Source: Laccaria trichodermophora
Taxonomy: Eukaryota; Basidiomycota; Agaricomycetes; Agaricales; Hydnangiaceae
Assembly: GCA_018417955.1 (NCBI GenBank)
Contig: JACTVC010000030.1
Coordinates: forward strand, 511,544-575,543
DNA: 64,000 nt
Direction: 5' to 3'
Shown one piece after another: positions 35,077 to 44,053 of the stretch. Position numbers and translations under genes: made by a program. Each line of letters starts with the position of its first letter. The stretch's first letter is position 1. The notes under the pieces are model-generated. The model had not been told where the DNA came from. It ran no database searches and saw only the letters and a list, made by a program, of their open reading frames with translations.

Positions 35077-35772
35077 CTTTGGCTCCCGCGACGACGACGA
35101 CGGGGTGGAGGGGGAGGAAGAGGAAGAGGAAAAGGGAGGAAAGGGAGGAGAGGAAGAGGCCTAGGGAGGGAACAGCCTGGAACAGAAAACGGTGGGTAAC
35201 GGCATGCTGCAACTGATAATGATATTCTTACATAGTTAGATCAGAACGTTTACGGTCCTTTGCGGCGCCAAGTTGGCGCCCGAGTTAGAGCTTGCTTGGG
35301 CCAGCAGGGCCAGCCAGCTGGACGTCGTGTGATCGTCTCGTCTAGACCTATGAGAAAGTTTGAGTAAAGGTTACACTGACACTTTGCCGTTGACCTCCGA
35401 ACCCTGCACTTGGCCATACCACGAGTTAACCGCGCGCCTCACCATCCATCAAATTTCATGTACAATAGGGCCCTTGGATTGAAGAGAACAACACAAGCGT
35501 CTTGGATTTTGTCTTCTTGAAAGAAGGGCCTCTGCTTATCGGGCCGTTTTTTAGACGAGTGTCGTAAATCGAATCATTGTGAACAAAAGAGAAGATGACG
35601 GAAGGCGGCTTTACCTTGGAGACGAAGTGGCAGACCGTGTGAGATTCGAATTTTCGAACTGTTCTGTTTCTGGAGAACTTGGAAAAATCAGTCAAGGTGA
35701 TGATGGCGGTCGTTGTGTGAGGGCGATGATGACGAAAGTTGATCAACCCCACAGTCAACGTCAACAGTTATA
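35077..35772. other. Upstream region of GH5 copy 2, no gene seen
   Basis: This probably contains the promoter of the second GH5 gene near 35080-35300 and otherwise AT-rich sequence leading into the transposon-like repeats. A purine-rich run at 35100-35165 precedes the start codon. Confidence 0.45.
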
Positions 35773-36637
35773 CAGTCGCGGACAGACAAAGTCGACAATT
35801 TTGATAACTTGGCAACCAATGAAAATTTCGGCAATTTGACTTCAGAATTGTGATCAACTTGACGAAATACGTCGAAAAACACATCTTAGAAGTTTTTCCC
35901 ACGAGCCATTAAATTGGCCAAAATTTTGACCAAAACCAATGACATTCTATGTACCTACAGTCGCGGACAAACAAAGACAACAAATTTGATATCTCGGCCC
36001 CCAGCCAATATTTCGGCAATATTTTTTCAGAATCTTGATCAGCTCGTCGAAATACGTCGAAAAACACACCTTGAAGTTTTTCCCACGAGCAGATGTGTTC
36101 CGCCAAATTTTTGGTCAAAATTTTCGAAATATGTAGCCCCAATTCAGGGTCCTAGGTGACCAAATTTACCTCAAAGTGGCTCACGATGGAGTTGAATTTC
36201 TGAAAATGATTTGTGTGTCAGCAGCGGCGCCTTTGGCCACTGTAATTCCGGTAAACACTCTTCAACTAAGACTTAAGGGTCTCCGAAAGGCACCGAGCGG
36301 GCCCTGATTACCGATCAATTTCTATTTTAGGTCATTCTTTTCGAATTTATTTAGCCAAAACGGCTTGACAGAACCTTCCAATATTACAGGATCATTTGCC
36401 TCTCATCAAAAGCAGTCGATTGCACTATTTTTCATGATTTTTAGACCAATTCTCACGGTCCTGCCAAATTTTGAGGGCCTAAAAACCTTATTTGGAAGTT
36501 TATGAGGGAACGGCTCGATAAAATTTGATGAAATTGGTATTGTTGGAATCGTCTCATCAATCCGCGTCGATTAAGACTATTTTCGAAGAATTTGGTAAAC
36601 TTTGATATTTTTTGTTGACTTTGTTTGTCCGCGACTG
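35773..36637. mobile_element. Non-autonomous Tc1/mariner-like element with a duplicated left end
   Basis: The right end (36619-36637) is the exact inverted copy of CAGTCGCGGACAAACAAAG, which starts at 35958. The same end with one change starts at 35773. Each of the three ends is bordered by TA (35771-35772, 35956-35957, 36638-36639), the target dinucleotide of Tc1/mariner elements, and begins CAGT. The inner element is thus 680 bp (35958-36637). The 185 bp before it (35773-35957) repeats the first 185 bp of the element, sharing cgaaatacgtcgaaaaacac and gaagtttttcccacgagc, so it is either a second truncated copy or a duplicated end. There is no transposase ORF. Confidence 0.75.
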
Positions 36638-36940
36638 TACCCCCTTGGCCCTTCACCACACGTTTGTTTCCTACTTTCAAACCGACATACTTACACGAAC
36701 TCCTTGGCCCTTCACAACTTCACCGCACGTTCGTTTCTCACTGTGAAACCAACGGAATCCCGGCACCACTTCTGGATTTCTAGAGCGCCTTTCCTTTCAT
36801 CCGTCGGACGATCGCCATTAAATATGACTAGTCTGCTGCGGGCAGTCCTAGTGACCCCGCAGAGATGACTATCCCCACGGCTCTTGCATGGTACTCGGCG
36901 GAACTTCAAGTAAGAACCGTCAACAATATATGGAGAGGTG

Positions 36941-36948
36941 TATATAAA
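36941..36948 (+). promoter_or_regulatory. TATA box of secreted gene A1
   Basis: TATATAAA lies 58 bp before the ATG of A1 at 37006, a usual distance allowing a short leader. The A2 gene has a comparable box. Confidence 0.55.
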
Positions 36949-37005
36949 CCAACTGGCGCACGTACCCCGCACCACCCCAGTTTCAGCCCCAAAACTCAAG
37001 GCAAA

Positions 37006-37647
37006 ATGAAATTCGCACCACTCGCCCTCCTCGCAGCCGCCCTCCCATCCCTCGTATCCGCAATAGTCCCACCAGGCGCAAGCACACCCCTCTTCTACCT
37101 CGTCTCTTCAAGCTCCACTTCTTCCGCCAACCTCCTCGTAAGTCCCCCTTCTTCCTTTCCCACCTACCCACCCACTCACCCTCTCACCCTCACAAACAGC
37201 CCGTCCACCTCGACGGAACCCTATCCCCCTCCTCCTCCCCCGCAGCCCAATTCTACTTCTCCCAAGGATCCCTATACGCCCTATCCTCCCCCACCTCCTC
37301 CCCACCATACCGCGTCCTCCTCTCCCTCTCCCCAATCAGTTCAGGCTGTACAACCTACGGAGGCCTAGGCTTCGTTCAAGGCAGCAGCTCTAATAAATGC
37401 GCTTCGTATTCTGGGTTTCAGATCCAGAGTAATACTCAGAATAGTCAGCTGGGCGCACAGTTGGTTGTTAATTTCCAGGGGGGTTTCTATGAATGTCCTG
37501 GGAATACTGTGAGTCAGATGACGTTTTTTTGGTGGGAACTTGGAGCTGATGATGGCGTTGGGGATGTAGGTTGTGTATAAGGTTAACCCTGGAGATGGAC
37601 CATTTGGGTGTACGCCTGTTTCGCTGTACACTGTCCCGGTTGTGTAA
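37006..37647 (+). CDS. Secreted protein of family A, copy A1
   Basis: Three exons (37006-37137, 37200-37508, 37570-37647) give 172 residues. A signal peptide (MKFAPLALLAAALPSLVSA) is followed by IVPPGASTPLFYLVSSSS and, after the first intron, PVHLDGTLSP, then FYFSQGSLYALSS, SGCTTYGGLGFVQG, NKCASYSGFQIQSNTQNSQL, GAQLVVNFQGGFYECPGN and, in the last exon, VVYKVNPGDGPFGCTPVSLY. Four cysteines are well placed for two disulfides. There is no catalytic motif; proteins of this type are common in wood- and litter-decay mushrooms and have unknown function. It is one of three related copies within 7 kb (A1, A2, A3). Another reading frame of exon 2 is also open and proline-rich, but only the frame given here matches the other copies. 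Confidence 0.85.
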
Positions 37648-38083
37648 ATGGGTCGGATTAGGGCTCGCGCAGGGAGGCCACGGTGGTAGGCACCATTTTG
37701 CGGGAAGGGGATCATATTGAAGGTCGGACTTGTCTTTTGACTCGGAGTGCATAGGAATTCCGTTATTATCATTAGACATGTTGTATTTTTGAGTTTGGAT
37801 GGACGTAGTGGTAGCTGTATAATATACTTCAATCAGTTTTTTTTTTTTTTGACAAAACACGGTGATATACTTGTTTGCTTCGCGCATACATGCGCTCAAA
37901 ATCCTTTGCCCTCCCATGAAGATGCAACCACCATGACACAAGTACCTACACCCGTTCTGTGCTTTCACGACTTCTAGATATCAAGCTGAGCGCTTAGGCG
38001 CCGATGTTAGACGCCCTAATCTTAAATCGGAGTACCAACTCGAATAACTCTCACCCTCGCTTCCACCTGCATCCACAACATCC

Positions 38084-39162
38084 ATGGCGCAACAAGAGTG
38101 TAAGGAGTCGTCCTCGACCGAGTACGCCCCCTGCCTCTTCTCATCCAACCCAAAGTTATAAAACTAACCATCATCATCTAGTGCACCACCTTCTTATGGC
38201 AGTGTAGATGATGGCGCGGAGAGCGACCCCTTGGCCCCACCTTTGGGTTATTCACACAAAGGTGGCTCACGCATTAACCTTATGATCCTCATATTCATCA
38301 TCGGTGGACTCGTCGGTTCATTCATCCAATACGCCACCTCTCAAAGCATATTCAACCCCGCCGTCCGAGACTCCATCCGGCGCCAATGGGATGCCGAACG
38401 CCAAGGATGGGAGAGGGAGCGTCGTCAACGGGAAGAAGCGAGGAAGCGTGCTCAGATCCATTGGTTGGCACTGGAGAGCTCACCGCATTGCGAGCGGTAC
38501 GGAACGAGGAAGTATTGGGCAAAGTTGGGCCTTTTGGTTGGTGACTATGATCCTATGGAGGCGTGTTGGACTTCGGATATTGAGATTCACGGGTGGAAGA
38601 TGAAGCCGACTTATTGTGAGGATAAGGTATGTTCCGTTCTGCTGATTCCCCCCCTTTTTTTCACTGTTATTGAATGCGATTGAATTGGCAGGGAGCGGAT
38701 CGGGGGGTATATGGTCATTGGATAGTCGACTTTGGCGAAGGCGGGTGTCGTCCTTTCTGGAATAAATTTAGGGATAAAGTCAGTGATGACCTCCTTTGCC
38801 TCCGCCTCTATCTAATAATTCTTCTCACAGGGATGTACAGCTCCAGGATCTGGTCTTCGGGTACGTTACATCTCATCTCTACCTGCGTCCACCCACCCGC
38901 AACTTACATCCATTTTTTTCTTTTGTGATAGCGCTTTGACGCCCACCTGATAAATCTCGACTACAAGGACGGATGGAACGTCATGTGCTCTTCCACGCCA
39001 GCTGATTTCAATGGGCTGCATTTCAATGGTGCCATGTCTTGCGTTCATGTACGTTGTGCTTCAGTACTTACTATGCTTCGTCGAGCCTGATTATTTGTAT
39101 AACAGCATCTCTTGGCCGGTGTTTTTGGAACCTGGCACGTTGTAGATGGTGGCTGTCTCTAA
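38084..39162 (+). CDS. Membrane-anchored protein of family B, copy B1
   Basis: Six exons (38084-38121, 38182-38626, 38692-38778, 38831-38860, 38932-39048, 39106-39162) give 257 residues. A short cytosolic N-terminus is followed by one membrane segment (INLMILIFIIGGLVGSFIQY), a charged helix likely to be a coiled coil (RQWDAERQGWERERRQREEA), and then a conserved globular part with HWLALESSPHCERYGTRKYW, DPMEACWTSDIEIHGW, YCEDKGADRGVYGHWIVDFG, CRPFWNKFRDKGCTA, FDAHLINLDYKDGWNVMCSS, TPADFNGLHFNGAMSCV and FGTWHVVDGGCL. Eight or more conserved cysteines suggest an extracellular, disulfide-linked domain. This pattern is frequent in Agaricomycetes and has no assigned function. It is followed by the closely related B2. 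Confidence 0.85.
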
Positions 39163-39620
39163 ATTGTGCAACGTGCCATGTCCTGTGTTGATTGATGTGC
39201 GTTGCTCTCAAGCCATATCGCAGCCGTTGTATACGTAGCCAGAACATGGGCAACATTTTGTGGGGAGGGGATCATATTGAAGGTCGGACTTGTCTTTTGA
39301 GTGCACAGAAATTCCGTTATCATGTTGTATTTGAGTCTGGATGGACGTAGAGCGCTAGTGTGGTACATAGCTGTATAATATACTTCAATAGAATGTTTTT
39401 TTTTGGCAAAACACAGCGACACGCGGTCAGAAGAACCCCTCGAAATCCTTCGCCCTGCAACCAAGATGTAACCACCATGACACATGTACCTACACCCGTT
39501 CTGTGCTTTCACGACTTCTAGATATCAAGTTGAGCGCTTAGGCGCCGATGTTAGACGCCCTAATCTTAAATCGGAGTGCTTTTATCAACCCAACTCCCAC
39601 CCTCGCTTCCACCAACGTCT

Positions 39621-40765
39621 ATGGCATTCTCGACCGAGTAAGTATGCCCTTGCCCCTTCTCATTCAACCCAAAGATATCAAACTAACCATATGCATCATC
39701 ACCATCTAGTGCACCACCGCCTTACTATGGCAGCCTGAGTGCAGATGGCTCGGAAAGCGACCCCTTGATCCCACCTTCGGGTCGTTCGCACAACAAAGAT
39801 GGTACTTATCCTCATTACTTTCCATCACCACTGAACCGTCATCATCTCACAACCAGATCCAGGGCCCTCAAAACGTAGCACACGCATCATCCTTATGATC
39901 ATAATATTCATCATGGGTGCATCCATCGGTGCCTTCATCCAATACGCCACCTCTCAAAGCATATTCAGCCCCGCCGTCCGAGACTCCATCCGACGCCAAT
40001 GGGACTCTGAACGCCAAGGATGGGAGAGAGAGCGTCAAGGAGAGGCAGAGAGGCGCCGCCAAAAAGAGGAGACTCGGAAACGTGCTCAGATCCATTGGTT
40101 GGCACTGGAGCGCTCACCGCATTGCGAGCGGTACGGAACGAGGAAGTATTTGGCGAAGCTGGGCCCTTTGGTTGGTGATTATGATCCTATGGAGGCGTGT
40201 TGGACTTCGGCGAATGATATTCATGGGTGGAAGATGAGGCCGACTTATTGTGAGGATAAGGCATGTTTTGATGACTCCCCCCCCCCTTATCACTGTTACT
40301 GTTGCTGAATGCCATTGGATTGGCAGGGAGCGGATCAGGGGGTGTATGGTCATTGGATAGTCGACTTTGACGAGGGCGGATGTCGTCCTTTTTGGGATGG
40401 ATTTACGGATAAAGTAAGTGATGACCTCCTTTGCCTCTGCCTCTATTCAATAATTCTTTTCACAGGGATGTACAGCTAGAAGATTCGGTCTCCGGGTACG
40501 TTACATCTCATCTCAACCTTTTTCTTGTGATAGCGCTTTGACGCCCACCTGATCAATCTCGACTATGCAGACGGATGGAACGGAATGTGCTCTTCCACGC
40601 CAGCAGATTTTAATGGGCTGCATTTAAGTGGTGCCATGTCTTGTGTAAATGTGCGTTGTTCTTCGCTTATTCACTATGCTTCATTGAGGCTGATTATTTG
40701 TGCGACAGCATCTCTTGGGCAGTGTTTTTGGAACCTGGCATGTTGTAGATGGCGCCTGTCTCTAG
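39621..40765 (+). CDS. Membrane-anchored protein of family B, copy B2
   Basis: Seven exons (39621-39637, 39710-39801, 39857-40260, 40327-40413, 40466-40495, 40534-40650, 40709-40765) give 267 residues. The protein matches B1 throughout: membrane helix IILMIIIFIMGASIGAFIQY, coiled-coil RQWDSERQGWERERQGEAER, then HWLALERSPHCERYGTRKYL, CRPFWDGFTDKGCTA, DGWNGMCSSTPADFNGLH and FGTWHVVDGACL. It has an extra intron (39802-39856) that B1 lacks, and its intron at 40261-40326 starts with GC where B1 has GT. The conserved cysteines are kept, so both copies look functional. The role is unknown. Its strand, spacing and flanks agree with origin by tandem duplication. Confidence 0.85.
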
Positions 40766-41042
40766 TTTCTTCAACATGAAGTGATCAATGTACATTGCTC
40801 TCGAACCATGTCGCATACGTAGGTATGTATAGCCAGAACCATTTCACTAAATTTCGTAAAATAAAAAACAAGATTGAATCCTACTACGATGTCCACCGAA
40901 CTGTCCGTAATACGATACGCAATGACAAAAGATATAAATTGCAAGTCCGACGAGCCATAGTACTTGCAACTTGAACGTCCCTTTCCCTTCCAAAAAAACA
41001 AAACAAAAGAGGTCACCTGCGTCGCCTGTCCCCAACCTCAAT

Positions 41043-41703
41043 CTAACTAATGACGGGAACAGTGTACAGCGAAACGGGGCTGCACCCGGACGGTCCATCC
41101 GTAGGGTTCAACTTGTAATAAACCTATCCAAAAAACAAGACAGTAAGCTCTTGCATCAACCACCTAATCCAAAAAAAGAAACTCACAGCATTCCCAGTAC
41201 AAGCATAAAACCCGCCCTGGAAATTAACAACCAACTGCGCTCCAAGCTGACTATTCTCCGTATCACTCTGTAACTCAAACCCGTTAAACTGGGCACATTT
41301 ATTCGTCGTGGTCCCTTGAATGAACGAGAGTTGTCCGAAAGTAGTACAATCCGACGCGGGTACGGAGTTGTAGTAGACTTTGTAGGGTGGGGAGGGGGAG
41401 AAGGTTGGGGGGGAGGAGGTGGAGGAGAGCGCGAGGAGGGAGCTTTGGGAGAAGTAGAATTGGGCTGCGGGGGTTGAGGAGGTGGGGGTGCCGAGGTCGC
41501 CTGAGAGGAGGACGGGCTGCGGGGTGGGGGTCGTTAGTGCGGGTAGGTGGAAAAAGGAGGGGGAGAGTACTTACGAGGAGGTTGGCGGAAGAGGTGGTGC
41601 TTGATGCGACGAGGTAGAAGAGGGGTGTGCCAGCTCCTGGTACGACGGTGCCGGATACGGCGGTGAGGACGGAGGCTAGGAGTGCGAGTGTAGGGAACTT
41701 CAT
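41043..41703 (-). CDS. Secreted protein of family A, copy A2
   Basis: Three exons (41703-41575, 41516-41187, 41123-41043) give 540 nt and 179 residues. Signal peptide MKFPTLALLASVLTAVSG, then TVVPGAGTPLFYLVASST, NLLPVLLSGDLG, AQFYFSQSSLLALSS, VPASDCTTFGQLSFIQG, NKCAQFNGFELQSDTENSQL, GAQLVVNFQGGFYACTGN, and VYYKLNPTDGPSGCSPVSLY. The intron positions are the same as in A1, and the cysteines are conserved. An in-frame ATG 18 nt upstream (41721) is possible but would place three charged residues before the signal peptide core. It lies on the opposite strand to A1 and A3 and is separated from A3 by a shared 0.9-kb upstream region. Confidence 0.85.
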
Positions 41704-41775
41704 TTTGGTGGACGACTTCAACGTTCAACTTTGGAGGACAGAAGAGTTGGTGAAAAGTTTGGTTTGTGGGCTGGG

Positions 41776-41783
41776 CTTTTATA
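41776..41783 (-). promoter_or_regulatory. TATA box of secreted gene A2
   Basis: TATAAAAG on the minus strand lies 73 bp before the ATG of A2 at 41703. Confidence 0.5.
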
Positions 41784-42600
41784 CTTTCGCCTCTATACGT
41801 ATTGTTGACAGCAGCTGATGCTAAAAAGTAAGGGTCGTGGGGTAGTCATCTGCCGACGTCGGCTTCCCTGATCATAAGTCCCGCAGTTATGCCTAAAGTG
41901 GCGTCAAGTCGGGAGATAATTATCACCATGGGAAGTAACTTTGTAAGTATGGAATGGAGAGGGTGTCGTTAAATTGTATTCGTGACTCGAAAGTGCCGTT
42001 AGGACTGTGAAACACTGAAAGGGAGAGCCTGGAAGTGGACTGGTTGCGGATCCGTTCGTAGTCTCTCGTAGACAGACCACGATACAAGTGGATTTTGTGG
42101 ATTTGTACGGTTCACGTGTGTATGTGATCCGTTCGAGCTTTCTGTCGAGTTCGGGTTGGTTCCGAATAAGAATGTTCTTGGGATGTTTTTTTTTAGATTC
42201 GGAGATTTGTTGTTGACCAAGTCAAGTTTGAAGTCAGGTCAGGACCAAGTACCAAAAAAACTACGTACATACTTGCGCCCGAGCGTCGGAACTTGGCCGA
42301 GGCGACGCGTTCTGGCCATGTTGTGTTAGAATTGAGAAGGAGGTGTGGAGAAACGGGCAAGAAACGGGAGAAACTCAGAGGGGGGAGCGTGGGAAACTCG
42401 CCCCGCCACTGGCAACGACGTCAAGCAACTTAGCAAGTCATTACATAAAACGACAGTCTGATGTTTCTTACTTACGTTTGTAGCATGTCTCCTGCGGGCT
42501 CTCTGATGAACAGTCGACTCGGCATCGGCACATATCCGCAGCCCTTAGTCTACGTCTACATAAAAGCGTCAGAAATGCCATCCGCCATCCCAAGGACAAG
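41784..42600. other. Divergent promoter region between A2 and A3
   Basis: No gene is seen. The region serves as upstream sequence for A2 (minus) and A3 (plus). Only short ORFs without recognisable motifs are present. Confidence 0.45.
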
Positions 42601-43239
42601 ATGAAGATCAAGTACGCTTCCCTGGTCGCCCTCCTTGCCAGCGCCCTCCCATCCCTCGTATCCGCCATCGTTCCTCCGGGAGCTAGCACACCGCTCTTCT
42701 ACCTCGTCTCAAGCACTTCCATCTCAGGCACCTTGAACCTCCTCGTAAGCTCTCCCACTCTTGCATCTCCATCCCCGACTAACGACCTCATAAACAGCCC
42801 GTCCTCCTAAACGGCGCACTCTACGGCTCCTCCTCCCCCGCCCTCTTCTATTTCTTCCAAGGCTCCCTCTACGCCCTCTCCTCACCCACTTCAACCCTCC
42901 ATACCGCGTCTACATCAACTCCGTCCCCGAGCCGACCTGTACAACCTCCGGCGCGCTCTCCTTTACACAGAGCGGGAGCACTACAAACAAATGTGCAGAG
43001 TTTTCGGGGTTCCAGATACAGAGTGATACGGAGAATAGTCAGCTGGGCGCACAGTTGGTGGTTAATTTCCAGGGGGCTTTCTATGCTTGTCAGGGAAATA
43101 ATGTGAGTCTCATTTTTTCTGGAGTGGAACGGGACTGATGGTGTGATTGTCAATGTAGGTTGTGTACAAGTTGAATCCGACGGATGGACCGTCAGGGTGT
43201 CTGGGGCCTATTTCGTTATATACGGTCCCAGTTGTGTGA
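42601..43239 (+). pseudogene. Secreted protein of family A, copy A3, with a one-base deletion
   Basis: Exons 42601-42744, 42798-43102 and 43159-43239 match A1 and A2 in position and sequence: signal peptide (SLVALLASALPSLVSA), IVPPGASTPLFYLVSSTS, PVLLNGALYGSSSPALFY, then FQGSLYALSSPTSTL. Exon 2 is 305 nt, not a multiple of three, and after STL the matching sequence continues in another frame with YRVYINSVPEPTCTTSG, NKCAEFSGFQIQSDTENSQL and GAQLVVNFQGAFYACQGN. Compared with A1 one C is missing in the run near 42898-42901. Apart from that base, all splice sites, cysteines and the stop are intact. It is thus either a very young pseudogene or a base-calling error in the assembly. Confidence 0.75.
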
Positions 43240-44053
43240 GCAGGTTTGTAGGACACCAGTATTGCGAGCGGCTACGTTGCCGCGCTTCATTTCATTTCAT
43301 GATTACGCATCGGACAGTTACATGAATAGAGTAGGACTTTTTTGTTTTGGTGTACATGTCAGTTCAGTTCAGGAATTTCTTCCTCCAGTTCTACGCGCAT
43401 ATACACTGGTTCTCCGACTCTGCATTAACGAGGGTTTGGTCAAAAAGATAATCACATTCCTCGCTGACTGCCGTGTAATGGGCTGGCGCTTACGGCGCTA
43501 AGTATAGCCTACTGGATATGTCCATCGTCTTGATAAGCAAGGTGCAATCACGACTTTCTGATCCACCATCAGAACATCATTTGCACTCTTTTCTCAAAAC
43601 ACTTGCAAAACACCGTCCGGCATCTCTCTCCCTGTATGACAAGCACCAAAGAACGATCACATGCCCTCTATGTCTGACATCTGTGGGTGTCCACCTATCG
43701 ATTGGACACACATCAGATCGCATTCCACTGTTGCAACAAGTTGTGCGATGACCGGCCAGGGCTTTCATTTCATCTCAAGTTGTCCCTTGCCCTGCACCCT
43801 ACGCACACAACACCCATTGATAATGACAATTGAGAATGAACCCAAGTAGGATATGTCATTGACATCATTACTCAATCCAGCAACCTCACACCTACGACCC
43901 AATTTTAGGTCCTGGCCCTCCACTTCGTGTTCAGGACTGTCGTTTTTTTTTTGGTTAGGTCTTCCTTTCGGAGTACTCAGACCCGGCATGGGCCTGGCGT
44001 TGCGTTGTGTTATATACCGATATCGATGAGATGGCCATGCGACGTACACACAG
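43240..44053. other. Intergenic, no gene seen
   Basis: This holds the 3' flank of A3 and the promoter of the P450 gene. Short ORFs on both strands have no recognisable motif. Confidence 0.5.

Larger units (their letters stand above)
37690..40841. repeat. Tandem segmental duplication, two units of about 1.56 kb
   Basis: Unit 1 (about 37690-39247) and unit 2 (about 39248-40841) each contain the same upstream region and one B gene. The upstream parts share atcatattgaaggtcggact at 37711 and 39271, the stretch ending in gtataatatacttcaat, and tagatatcaa followed by gagcgcttaggcgccgatgt. Downstream both end with the block around ttgctctc and tagccagaac. Coding parts are more alike than introns. 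Confidence 0.8.

Noticed and set aside
37200..37368. Open proline-rich reading frame running through the first intron of A1
   Set aside because: It reads the intron as protein and does not match A2 or A3; the spliced frame does.
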